In this document: positions 18,815-27,704 of the stretch, piece by piece
Layout of the letters: each line of letters starts with the position of its first letter
Position numbering within the stretch: position 1 is the stretch's first letter
Assembly: GCA_016718845.1 (NCBI GenBank)
Contig: JADKCK010000015.1
Location: forward strand, 62,001 to 126,000
Length of the DNA stretch: 64,000 nt
Direction of reading: 5' to 3'
Source: Sphingobacteriales bacterium
Lineage (GTDB): Bacteria; Bacteroidota; Bacteroidia; Chitinophagales; UBA2359
Program-made: the position numbers and the translations under genes
Notes under the pieces: model-generated
Databases searched by the model: none
Told to the model about the DNA's origin: nothing
What the model saw: the letters and a program-made list of their open reading frames with translations, nothing else

Positions 18815-19177
18815 AAATAAATAAGAAATTAGGGGTTAAAGATAAAAAATAAGGTAGCGGCAGTTGTTGCTAGCAATCGGCTAACCTAAAATGGCTTAAC
18901 TCAATAAAGTTAAGTCGTAGAGTAAGGTGGTTTTGTTACAGTAAAAGGTAAAAATTAGACTACAGACCGTAAGTACATAAGCTGTAGTCTAATTTTTAAG
19001 CCTTAAAACCTTAGTAACAAGTAGTTTTTGTTTTTGTGGGATAAGTTTGGGGTTAATTTTGGTGGTTATCAGCCCTAAGCCAACAGCGGGCAGTCAAAAG
19101 CCCACCCCTGCCCCTCCCAAGAGGGGAATTTACGTGCCTAAGCCGAAAGTGGATAGTCAAAAGCCGAAAGTGGATAG
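18815..19177. other. Spacer holding a terminator and short repeats
   Basis: Contains the hairpin listed separately, a CCCCTGCCCCTCCCAAGAGGGG palindromic patch near 19104-19126 and a doubled AGCCGAAAGTGGATAG (19141-19177). No gene is seen. Confidence 0.5.
18950..18997 (-). terminator. Hairpin terminator behind the symporter gene
   Basis: A 16-bp perfect stem (AAAAATTAGACTACAG at 18950-18965 with 18982-18997) with a 16-base loop. A/T-runs on both outer flanks let it act on either strand. Confidence 0.7.
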
Positions 19178-20931
19178 CTAATCCTCCAATACTTTGGTAC
19201 GGTTTAGGGCGGTGCGTAAGATAGCAAAACTAACAAGGGCAACGGTTATATAGATGGCGGCTTGTGTCCATTCTTTAAATATAAGGTCGCCTATGGCAAA
19301 CAGTACAGAGTAGGTCATGGCAACAGCGCTTACCCAGCACACCAATAGTCCGCCAATTTTAGTTTCTTTTTGAGCCACCGAGGTGGTAATGCGCTGTATG
19401 GGTTCCCAAGCGCCGTCGGGTCTTACGCGAGCATAAAAAGCTTTTAGGTGGTCAATGTTGGTAGGTTTTGTTAAAAACGTAACGGCTATCCAAACAACGG
19501 TGGTTAAGCCAACGGTAATAAAGTAGCTGGTCGGGAAAGGCACGTTAGCCCATTTGCAAGCCGTGTATAGTATAATAGGTGTAATGGTAGCGGCAATTTC
19601 GCTCCATGCATTAATGCGCCACCAATACCAGCGCAAAATAAGCACCAAGCCAAGTCCAGCACCACACTCAATAAGAAACGACCAAACCCCCGAGATGCTT
19701 TCTATTTGGGTAGATACGGCTAAACCGATAATCATAAGGGCTAAGGTAGTAAGGCGGGCAACAAGTACCAATTGTTTGTTGTTGGCTTTGGGGTTTATAA
19801 AGCGGTGGTATAAATCGTTGACGATGTAGCTTGCCCCCCAGTTAAGTTGTGTAGCAATGGTTGACATATAAGCGGCAAAAAAGGCGACTAATAACAAACC
19901 TTTTAAGCCCGGTGGCAAAAATTGTTTCATTGCCATAATATAGCCTAGTTTTTTGTCGGCAATATCGGGGTACAACACAATGGCGCACAAGCCCACCAAT
20001 ATCCAAGCCCAGGGGCGTATGCAGTAGTGTGCAATCTGGAAAAAGAGGGTGGCGTAGATGGCATCTTTTTCGGTTCGGGTGCTCATCATGCGTTGTGCAA
20101 TATAGCCCCCGCCGCCGGGTTCGAGCCCGGGTACCAGCTTGCCCACCACTGTATGCCTAAGTAAGCAAAAAAGGTACTTACACTAATAGCCAAAGTGCTG
20201 CCAATGTCGGTGGCGCTGCTGTTGCTAATGTTCGGGAAAAAAGACAATGCGCCCGGGTGTGTGGCATTTAAGGTGGCTTTTAGTTGGTCTATGCCGCCAA
20301 TTTCGGGCGAGTTGACCACGATATAAGCTAAGATGATGCAACCTGTCATGGCAATTACAAATTGTACGGCATCGGTAATAGCCACGCCCAACAAACCCGA
20401 TATAGACGAGTAGATAGCCACAAAAACCATGGCGGCGGCGGTATAGAGTAGTGCAGTTTGGTAGGTGAGGTCAAAAAATTCTTTTAAGATGCTAATCATG
20501 GCAACATTTACCCAGCCCAATATCATGGCGTTGATAAACAGCCCAAGGTAAACGGCTTTAAAGCCACGCAATATGGCGGCGGGTTGTCCGCTGTAACGCA
20601 GTTCAATCAGTTCTACTTCGGTCATTACACCCGAGCGACGCCAGAGGTTGGCAAAGAAAAAGGTGGTAAGCATACCGCCAGCCAGAAAGTTCCACCAGAG
20701 CCAGTTGCCCGAGATGCCGTTTTTAACCACCAGCTCGTTGACGGCAAGCGGTGTATCGGCGGCAAAGGTAGTAGCCACCATAGATATGCCGGCAATAAAC
20801 CACGATAAGCCCCGTCCGCCCAAAAAGAAGCCGCTTAGGTCTTTGCCTGCTTGTTTGCTATACGACAAGCCAATGACAATGGTAAGGAGAAAATAGGCAA
20901 CGATAATTACATAGTCGATTGTTTGTAACAC
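19178..20931 (-). pseudogene. Sodium:solute symporter (SSS family), single-base frameshift
   Basis: The gene starts at ATG 20931 (MLQTIDYVIIVAYFLLTIVI). Family features are GRGLSWFIAGISMVATTFAADTP-like helix 2, then GISGNWLWWNF, and the characteristic WYPGLEPGGGGYIAQRMMST. That motif is exactly where the frame changes, at 20122-20130: a G3 (minus strand) needs to be G4. The corrected protein has about 584 residues and 13-14 membrane segments. It should use the sodium gradient to import a solute, and the substrate cannot be read from the sequence. The chain ends RTALNRTKVLED. The clean restoration at a conserved motif suggests a consensus error. Confidence 0.88.
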
Positions 20932-21024
20932 GGTTATTTAGTTGTAGATGGTAAGTTATTAATTGTAAATGCTTAATTGTTGCGAAATTTGCTTGCAAGG
21001 TAAGGCTATTATTTGAAATGGCAT

Positions 21025-21060
21025 AAAAAAAGCGACACAAATTTTTGTGTCGCTTTTTTT
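21025..21060 (-). terminator. Terminator of the rloAB operon
   Basis: A perfect 17-bp stem (AAAAAAAGCGACACAAA at 21025-21041 with 21044-21060). It sits 4 bases after the stop of the RloB-like gene, with A/T runs suitable for both strands. Confidence 0.85.
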
Positions 21061-21064
21061 TAGT

Positions 21065-21760
21065 TTAGATAATATCGGCTTGGAGTACTTTGTCCACTAA
21101 CAAATAGACACGAGTGCCTAGATAATCTTGCCATCTGTCGCCCGAGTTGGCGGTAGTATCCATCTTTTTAGCTCTATCAATGGCTAAGTCTACATGGTTT
21201 AGCAGCTGTGTTGTATGGTAGTTGTTTTTTTGATAACTCTTCAAGAAAATAATCAATTCTTGTTCGAGTGGTGTTCGGCTGTTTTTAGTGCGTTTTTTGT
21301 TATCAAGTAACGCATTAAGTTTATCGACAGAATAAGTTGATGTAGTAACTTCGGTAAGGTGTAGCAACAACCAAAGTTCAAAACATGGATTACTTAGTGC
21401 AACAAAGTAGCCTTTTTGTTCGCATCTTTGCACTACATTAACAAGGTTTGCTATGTGGCTATCTTCTGTGTTTTTATCTCTGTCTATTACTAACCAAAGT
21501 TCGTCGCCTTCGTAGATAAGATAATCTTGTGCATATTGGTCTAAAACGCCTAAAATATAATCAGGGGAACTTGCGCTTGTTTCACGTTCTAAAACTTCAA
21601 TTTTTACCAATTTGTTTAACGCTGGATTTAGCAATACTTGCTGGTACAAGGCATCGAAATAAATTTTTTCGGTTTCTGTACCTTCGGTGGCTATCAAAAA
21701 ATAAGTTCGGGTGTCGCGTACTTTACTTATCCTATCAAGGTTTTTTCTTTCTCGTGGCAT
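21065..21760 (-). CDS. RloB-like protein (TOPRIM-like nuclease candidate)
   Basis: The protein has 231 residues. Conserved points of the RloB family are ATEGTETEKIYF (residues 24-35), LVIDRDKN (91-97) and SNPCFELWLLLHL (123-135). The E...E and DxD pattern resembles a TOPRIM metal site, as in OLD-family nucleases, so nuclease action is a reasonable inference. The gene starts 12 bases after the stop of the AAA ATPase gene and the two form one operon. RloA/RloB-type pairs are associated with defence, and AbiL abortive-infection systems have this composition. It does not look truncated. Confidence 0.85.
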   Translation of the reverse strand: MPRERKNLDRISKVRDTRTYFLIATEGTETEKIYFDALYQQVLLNPALNKLVKIEVLERETSASSPDYILGVLDQYAQDYLIYEGDELWLVIDRDKNTEDSHIANLVNVVQRCEQKGYFVALSNPCFELWLLLHLTEVTTSTYSVDKLNALLDNKKRTKNSRTPLEQELIIFLKSYQKNNYHTTQLLNHVDLAIDRAKKMDTTANSGDRWQDYLGTRVYLLVDKVLQADII

Positions 21761-21772
21761 AGGTTGGCGGTA

Positions 21773-23128
21773 TTAGTTTGACCAATTGAGTTGCATTGTA
21801 TCGGCAATAAACGGGATAGCACCAAAGCGCCCTTGTAAGTAAGCCTTTTCGATGTCGTTGTTATGTTGAGGTTTAAATTCTTCGAGCGAGTAGAGTTTGG
21901 TAGCGCCCTCTTTATTTTTTTCGGTAAACCAAATTTCGTCATTGCGCAGCAACTTAGCATCTAAAAGGTTAGATTCGTGGGTAGTGATGATAAGTTGGCT
22001 GTTGTTGTTGGTGGTATTAGCTATAAACATTTGCAAAAACTTTTGGGTTAGTTCGGGGTGCAAACTTCGGTCAATTTCGTCTACTATGTAAGTTTTAGGC
22101 GATTTTATGGTATCAATAATCAACGGGATAAGGTCGAATAACCTTCGTGTGCCGTCCGATTCGTCTTTTAAGTTAAAGTTTTCGTGTTCGTTGCTGTTTT
22201 TAAGGGTATGTTGTGTATTTAAACGAGCTATTTTTACTTCGTTATCTTTGTCTCTGAACAAACTAAATCGCTCACCTTCAATACGCACTTCCATTGCTGT
22301 ATCACTAACCATATCCGTAAGTAGTTGTGTTTTTATTTCTTCGGGCAATTTATCCATTGTTTTATCAAAATCTAATTCTTGAGTGCTTATGCCGCTTATG
22401 CCTGTATTAAAATGAACCAAAAGAGGGGTAAACAAATTACTCATCGTATCGTTTCTGCCAATAAAATCAATGCCTGCATATTTCGATTCGGGGAATACAA
22501 TGCGCAATTGTTTTTTTAACCATCGAAAAAAGCCAGTAATAGGCTCAATATTGGCAATATCTTCTAGGTTTTTGTTATTTAGTTCGGTCAAAAAAAGTTG
22601 ATTGTTTTTAACATCTTGTTGATACACAGAAAAACGATTAGCGGTATTGCTATCTAAGGCTAAATTGATGCTTATTTCCGATTTTCCATTTTCGAGAACA
22701 GTTCTTTCAAAAATGGGTTTATCCTCACTTTCGCCTACTTCTACCAACCATTCTTCTTTTAAGGTTTGGGTAGTTAAGCGCAGCACAAAGCCGTATGCAT
22801 AGATTTGGGTATCTAATTTAATCTGAAATTCGAATTTAGTGTCTTTGTGGGCATTGTTTTTATCAAGTCTAAAGTATTTTTTTTCGAATGAGACGCTGTT
22901 AAAACCATGTACAACAAGGTCGCGAGCAAAATCTATGGCTTTAACAAAATTACTTTTACCCGATGCATTAGCTCCATAGATAACCCCCATTTTCAATAAT
23001 TGTATTTTTGCTTGATTACTAACTGTTACACAATGGTTTGGATGATTAGTGGAATTTCCTGCAACCATCGAAAATTCGGTTTCTTGGTCGAAGGATAAAA
23101 AATTTTCGACAGTAAATGCAACTAACAT
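21773..23128 (-). CDS. RloA-like AAA ATPase, AbiL/OLD-type
   Basis: The protein has 451 residues and starts MLVAFTVENFLSFDQETEFSM, the usual beginning of AAA15/AAA21 ATPases. Walker A is GANASGKS (52-59). The C-terminal part has the ABC-like signature LKDESDGTRRLFDL, Walker B TYIVDEIDRSLHP and the switch ITTHESNLLD. The middle is a long helical or variable insert, as in RloA, PtuA and OLD ATPases. It is probably the phage-sensing subunit for the RloB-like effector encoded 12 bases downstream. Other ATPase-based pairs (Septu, Gabija) have different second genes, so an AbiL/RloAB assignment is preferred. Confidence 0.88.
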   Translation of the reverse strand: MLVAFTVENFLSFDQETEFSMVAGNSTNHPNHCVTVSNQAKIQLLKMGVIYGANASGKSNFVKAIDFARDLVVHGFNSVSFEKKYFRLDKNNAHKDTKFEFQIKLDTQIYAYGFVLRLTTQTLKEEWLVEVGESEDKPIFERTVLENGKSEISINLALDSNTANRFSVYQQDVKNNQLFLTELNNKNLEDIANIEPITGFFRWLKKQLRIVFPESKYAGIDFIGRNDTMSNLFTPLLVHFNTGISGISTQELDFDKTMDKLPEEIKTQLLTDMVSDTAMEVRIEGERFSLFRDKDNEVKIARLNTQHTLKNSNEHENFNLKDESDGTRRLFDLIPLIIDTIKSPKTYIVDEIDRSLHPELTQKFLQMFIANTTNNNSQLIITTHESNLLDAKLLRNDEIWFTEKNKEGATKLYSLEEFKPQHNNDIEKAYLQGRFGAIPFIADTMQLNWSN

Positions 23129-23290
23129 GTGTTTGTATTTTTATGGGGCAAAGATACGCAAAATTGCTTTGTTAATAACCAAAGCAAGGATAAAATGAAC
23201 CGAAATGACAAAGTTTTTGTGTCGCTTTTGGGGTACTTTCACAGATAGCCTAAAGCGTACAGCTAACAGCCTAAAGCCGACAGCCCAATC

Positions 23291-23929
23291 TCACCCAAAC
23301 AACTCGTCGATGCCAACTTTGCTACACAGCGGGCAAGTGCGCGGATTGTGGGCGCGGGCGGGGCAATACTCACGACCAAAAAAGATGATTTGCAGATGTA
23401 GTTTGTTCCATAACTCGATAGGAAAAATGCGTTTTAGGTCTTTTTCGGTTTGTTCTACGTTTTTACCGTTTGTTAAACCCCAACGCCAAGCCAAGCGATG
23501 AATGTGCGTATCGACCGGAAACGCAGGATGCCCAAACGCCTGACTCATCACCACCGAAGCCGTTTTATGCCCTACGCCGGGTAGAGCTTCTAGCTCAACG
23601 AAACTTTCGGGGACTTTTTTGTCATGTTTTTGTAACAAAATCTCGGATAATTCGTAAATAGCTTTAGACTTACGTGGCGACAAACCACAAGGGCGGATAA
23701 TATCGCGTATTTGCTCGACGGATAGTTGCACCATTTGCTCGGGTGTATTAGCCAAGGCAAACAACTGCGGTGTTACTTGATTAACGCGCACATCGGTACA
23801 CTGAGCCGACAACAACACCGCAATAAGTAGTGTATAGTTGCTGTTGTGGTTAAGTGGCACGGGTACTTCGGGGTATAACGCCTCTAAGGTTTCGACAATA
23901 ATTTGGGCTTTTTGTTCGATGCTTAACAT
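23291..23929 (-). CDS. nth: Endonuclease III (DNA glycosylase/AP lyase)
   Basis: The protein has 212 residues, the usual length. It removes oxidised pyrimidines in base-excision repair. The helix-hairpin-helix LPGVGHKTA has the catalytic Lys at 122, and FPVDTHIHRL has the catalytic Asp at 140. The C-terminal iron-sulfur loop is unusual: it reads CPARAHNPRTCPLC and no fourth Cys follows, whereas the classical pattern is C-X6-C-X2-C-X5-C. The frame runs cleanly to its stop, so this looks like a lineage variant rather than an error. The gene stands alone, before the defence pair. Confidence 0.93.
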   Translation of the reverse strand: MLSIEQKAQIIVETLEALYPEVPVPLNHNSNYTLLIAVLLSAQCTDVRVNQVTPQLFALANTPEQMVQLSVEQIRDIIRPCGLSPRKSKAIYELSEILLQKHDKKVPESFVELEALPGVGHKTASVVMSQAFGHPAFPVDTHIHRLAWRWGLTNGKNVEQTEKDLKRIFPIELWNKLHLQIIFFGREYCPARAHNPRTCPLCSKVGIDELFG

Positions 23930-24059
23930 AAAAATTTACTTTTAACTTTTCGGGGCACAACAGCAAAATAGCTGTACTTTGGCACAAATTTTGGCGACCT
24001 TGTTTATGTGGCTTTTTGTGTTTGGGTTTTTATTTTTCAACTAATTTACTTTCAATGCA

Positions 24060-24872
24060 ATGAAAAAAACTATTATCGCCTTTTGCTTAGGGCTTATATC
24101 GTTGGCAACGTATGCCCAAAGCGATAAATCTATTACCTTGTACGACAAACCCGACGAGCCTTGGCGTGCAAAAATGGTAGGTACTGCCCGTAATTACCTG
24201 CGCTTATCGGTAGGTTTAGCTTTGCCACAAGGCAGCTACGCCTCTATCTACGAAAAAGAACAAGCCGGTTATGGCAAAGTAGGCACGGCTTTGGGTATCG
24301 ATGCGGGCTTTCATCTAACGCGCAATTTTGGCATTGGCACTACTTTAAGTGGTTATTACAACCCCGTAAATAAAAATGCCTATTTAACCGACCTCGAAAA
24401 GCAACTACCCGACCATTTAAATAACCAAACATTGGCAAACAGTGGTTGGTTAAATGTGGTAGCTGCTGTTGGTCCTTGTATCACCCTGCCCGAAAAAAAG
24501 TTTGCGTTTGATTTGGGTTTATTGGTAGGCGCTAACTTTGGGCAATCGCCTAATTTTGAGTACCGTGCTAATACCGAGGCAGGCGATGTTGTTTTTCATC
24601 AGTTAGCCAAAAACGCCGTAGGCATGGCAGTGTTGTTACATACGGCAATAAGTATACCATTAACAGCCTTTAACGATTGGAGCATATTTGCCAAGGGCGA
24701 TATGATTGGCTCGTCGTTGAGGTACAAAACCATGCAACAAGTAGAGTCGGTGGCATACAAAGCTAATGCGGAGTACGGTTTTAAACAAAACGTTACTAGC
24801 TTTAACCTTTGTATAGGTATTAGCCGTCAGTTTGGTTATGCGCCCAATCGCACAAAATTACCTAAGTTATAG
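24060..24872 (+). CDS. Outer-membrane beta-barrel protein
   Basis: The protein has 270 residues. A signal peptide (MKKTIIAFCLGLISLATYAQ) is followed by alternating hydrophobic and polar strands with GIDAGFHLTRNFGIGTTLSGYY, FDLGLLVGANFG and a C-terminal FNLCIGISRQFGY. This is the general pattern of small Bacteroidota outer-membrane barrels (OmpW/PorT-like size). I cannot assign a specific function. It is convergent with pfkA. Confidence 0.8.
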   Translation: MKKTIIAFCLGLISLATYAQSDKSITLYDKPDEPWRAKMVGTARNYLRLSVGLALPQGSYASIYEKEQAGYGKVGTALGIDAGFHLTRNFGIGTTLSGYYNPVNKNAYLTDLEKQLPDHLNNQTLANSGWLNVVAAVGPCITLPEKKFAFDLGLLVGANFGQSPNFEYRANTEAGDVVFHQLAKNAVGMAVLLHTAISIPLTAFNDWSIFAKGDMIGSSLRYKTMQQVESVAYKANAEYGFKQNVTSFNLCIGISRQFGYAPNRTKLPKL

Positions 24873-24906
24873 TTTGCTTGATACGTTTTAGCCGATAATA
24901 AACGCC

Positions 24907-24952
24907 AAACCGCTCTTGCCCATTTGATTGGGTAAGGGCGGTTTGGTGTTGT
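24907..24952. terminator. Bidirectional terminator between the barrel gene and pfkA
   Basis: Inverted arms with CCAAACCGC and CTTGCCCA on the left and TGGGTAAG, GGCGGTTTGG on the right form a long stem with one bulge on each side, in the convergent gap. Confidence 0.7.
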
Positions 24953-25078
24953 TTGCCATTAGTTACTTGTATGTTTACACTGTTAGTACGCTGCCATAAA
25001 ACGCATAAACATAGCTATTTATGCAAATCTGTGTCAAATCCGTAAAATCCGTGTCCTACTTTGCGTAACATTAGCTAA

Positions 25079-26071
25079 TTAATACGACAACACATCTGCC
25101 AAGTTCAACAGCTCCGAATCTACGGATACATGGTGTTTAACTGCCTTTTCGAAGGGGGTAAAATGGATTTTGTCGTGAACGGTACCCACCATCATATTGC
25201 TTTTGCCATGTATGAGTGCCTCAACGGCAGCATGACCCAAGCGGCTTGCCAACACCCTATCCGAGCAGGTAGGGTTTCCGCCGCGTTGTATGTGTCCTAA
25301 AATAGTTACTCTAATATCATACTTATCGGGCAATAGTTCTTTTACTTTGTTCGATATTTCGATAGCTCCGCCAATGTCGTCACCTTCGGCAACAATTACG
25401 ATGCTCGATGTTTTTTTGCGCAACCAGCCGCCTTCTAAATCTTCGGCAAGTTTGCGAATATCGGTGACAGTTTCGGGGATAAGCACCGCCTCGGCACCTG
25501 CTGCAATGCCTGCATTAAGGGCAATAAAACCGGCGTCGCGCCCCATTACCTCAATAAAAAACAAGCGCTCGTGCGATTGTGCCGTGTCGCGTATTTTGTC
25601 AATTGCCTCTATTACGGTGTTTAGTGCCGTGTCGTAGCCAATGGTAAAATCGGTACCAAAAAGGTCGTTGTCAATGGTGCCGGGTATGCCAATAAACGGA
25701 ATTTCGTACTTGTTCGAAAATTCGGTGGCTCCTTTAAAGGTGCCATCGCCGCCAATAGCCACTACGCCGTCTATTCGCTCGGCACGCAAGGCGCGGTAGG
25801 CTTGTTGCATACCCTCTTCGGTTCTAAAACGTTGGCTACGAGCCGTTTTAAGTATTGTGCCGCCCCGATGAATAATATTGCTGACTGATTGAGAAGTAAG
25901 ATTTTGAAAATCGCCCTCTATCATGCCTTCGTAGCCGCGCATAATGCCCGTTACTTGCAACCCATGATACAGTGCGGTGCGCACTACTGCTCGCACACAG
26001 GCATTCATGCCCGGAGCATCGCCGCCCGATGTAAAAACTGCTACTTTTTTAATACTTTTACCGTTTGTCAT
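25079..26071 (-). CDS. pfkA: ATP-dependent 6-phosphofructokinase
   Basis: The protein has 330 residues, the length of bacterial PfkA. It phosphorylates fructose 6-phosphate to the 1,6-bisphosphate in glycolysis. Motifs are TSGGDAPGMNACVRAVV (nucleotide site), GGTILKTARS, GGDGTFKGA (Gly104-type ATP-PFK signature with GGDGT), PGTIDNDLFGTD (catalytic Asp), EVMGRDAGFIAL and the substrate-binding LGHIQRGGNPTCSDR. The GGDGT form favours ATP over pyrophosphate as donor. It is transcribed alone, facing away from the nos locus. Confidence 0.96.
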   Translation of the reverse strand: MTNGKSIKKVAVFTSGGDAPGMNACVRAVVRTALYHGLQVTGIMRGYEGMIEGDFQNLTSQSVSNIIHRGGTILKTARSQRFRTEEGMQQAYRALRAERIDGVVAIGGDGTFKGATEFSNKYEIPFIGIPGTIDNDLFGTDFTIGYDTALNTVIEAIDKIRDTAQSHERLFFIEVMGRDAGFIALNAGIAAGAEAVLIPETVTDIRKLAEDLEGGWLRKKTSSIVIVAEGDDIGGAIEISNKVKELLPDKYDIRVTILGHIQRGGNPTCSDRVLASRLGHAAVEALIHGKSNMMVGTVHDKIHFTPFEKAVKHHVSVDSELLNLADVLSY

Positions 26072-26447
26072 CTTCTGTTTATTTATTTTTTGAGGTGTGT
26101 TTTTTGAATAACGAATGATACATGGACGTTGTAAATGCTAAGTTTGCTCATTACCCAAACTCGTTGCCCATTATCTATTGCTTACAAACGCAAATTTGGG
26201 TGCAAAGTTCGCAATTTACGGCTTATTATGTAGTACCTTAATTTTATTTTGTGAATTATTTTTGAACAATAGGCTACATTTGCTTAAAATAGTTATCGAA
26301 TATTGGTATTTAGGAATTGAATTAAAATAATATCCATATTGTTATTTATTGTTTAAAAATAATTAAACTTTTAATGTATTCAATAACTGTATTTATTTAT
26401 GGCTCAAATAACTGTTTAAATAAAAAAACAAAAAAAAAGCAAAAAAA
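26072..26447. other. AT-rich spacer between pfkA and the nos promoter
   Basis: Very A/T-rich. Near 26377-26420 there is a direct repeat of CAATAACTGTATTTA and CAAATAACTGTTTAAA, about 25 bases apart and upstream of the nos promoter. It could be an activator site, but I cannot name the regulator. Confidence 0.4.
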
Positions 26448-26479
26448 TTTGCATGATACAGAAAAAGCATTTACCTTTG
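26448..26479 (+). promoter_or_regulatory. Promoter of the nos operon
   Basis: TTTG (26448-26451), 20 bases, then TACCTTTG (26472-26479) fits TTTG-N19/20-TAnnTTTG. Transcription would start near 26486 and pass through the tandem repeats before the cytochrome gene at 27190. Confidence 0.72.
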
Positions 26480-26514
26480 TGGCTTAGATAAAGTCTTTTT
26501 AATAGAACAATACG

Positions 26515-27068
26515 GCTGCGAACAGTTGTTGAAATTTTTTAAACTTTTTTTTAGGTAAAAATACGACAATTTTATCCGATTTTAAGTATTGCTACTATTC
26601 AATAAACGCAAATGTCACTTGTTGTTGATTAAATGCTGCGAACAGTTGTTGAAATTTTTAAACTTTTTTTAGGTAAAAATACGACAATCTTGTCCGATTT
26701 TAAGTATTGCTACTATTCAATAAACGCAAATGTCACTTGTTGTTGATTAAATGCTGCGAACAGTTGTTGAAATTTTTTAAACTTTTTTTTAGGTAAAAAT
26801 ACGACAATTTTATCCGATTTTAAGTATTGCTACTATTCAATAAACGCAAATGTCACTTGTTGTTGATTAAATGCTGCGAACAGTTGTTGAAATTTTTTAA
26901 ACTTTTTTTTAGGTAAAAATACGACAATCTTGTCCGATTTTAAGTATTGCTACTATTCAATAAACGCAAATGTCACTTGTTGTTGATTAAATGCTGCCGA
27001 CAGTTGTTAAAATTTTTTAAACTTTTTTTAGATAAAAATACGACAATCTTGTCCGATTTTAAGTATTG
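26515..27068 (+). repeat. Five tandem ~120-bp repeats in the nos leader
   Basis: Units start at 26515, 26635, 26753, 26873 and 26993, with periods of 120, 118, 120 and 120 bases. The last is partial and diverges near 27068. Each begins GCTGCGAACAGTTGTTG, passes an A/T stretch with AAACTTTTTTT and GTAAAAATACGACAAT, and ends TCACTTGTTGTTGATTAAAT. Units 1 and 3 read ATTTTATCCG where 2, 4 and 5 read ATCTTGTCCG. No frame stays open. The array lies between the promoter and the first nos gene, so it would be transcribed. Confidence 0.9.
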
Positions 27069-27189
27069 ATAGCTAATTGTTTTTATTTTAGAATGTCAAA
27101 AAAGCCATCTACACATAAAAAAACAGTTGTTAAAAACCAAACAATAATCACATAAAACACTTTATTTTTCATAATAAATACAACATAAC

Positions 27190-27677
27190 ATGACAAAGAC
27201 ATTCTATGTTTTGATGATTTCTTTGCTTAGTGCAGTGATATACTCGTGCGGCGGTGGCGGAGATAAACCTAGCTCTGAAACACCAACAGAAGCACCCCAA
27301 AGTATGGTCCGGATGCGGCTACCTACGACCCCAAACGTGGCGAAGGTAAATTTAATGCCGAAAATGTAACTATCGGGGCATCTTTGGATGCTGCTATGGC
27401 TACTAAGGGCGAGGGTATTTCGGGTACTAAATGCACCTCGTGCCACAAACTTACCGACGAAAAATTGGTAGGACCCGGTTGGAAAGGCGTAACCGAAAGA
27501 AGAACCCCTTTCTGGATTATGAATTTTATTACTAACCCCGACCCTATGATAGACAAAGACCCTGCTGTGCAAGCACAATTAGAGTTATGCTTGGTTCGGA
27601 TGCCTAACCAAAGCCTTAGCGATGATGATGCTCGACATATAGTAGAGTTTATGAGAAAAAATGATGGAGCAAAATAA
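27190..27677 (+). pseudogene. Lipoprotein cytochrome c of the nos operon, single-base frameshift
   Basis: The gene starts at ATG 27190 with a lipoprotein signal (LLSAVIYSCGGGG). Near 27298-27302 the frame breaks: CCCCAAAGTATGG needs one more A to continue as KYGPDAATYDPKRGEG. The remainder holds the heme-binding CTSCH (Cys about residue 82), LVGPGWKGVTERR and a probable axial Met in LVRMPNQS. Corrected length is about 162 residues with one heme. As the first gene of the nos cluster, 27 bases before nosZ, it is likely the electron donor to nitrous oxide reductase. This position is common in Bacteroidota clade II nos clusters. Confidence 0.88.
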
Positions 27678-27704
27678 TTATTCATCAAACTAAAAAAAAC
27701 AAAA

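Noticed and set aside
26515..27068. Tandem repeats considered as a CRISPR array
   Set aside because: The units are contiguous, about 120 bases long and nearly identical throughout, with no unique spacers, and no cas genes are present.
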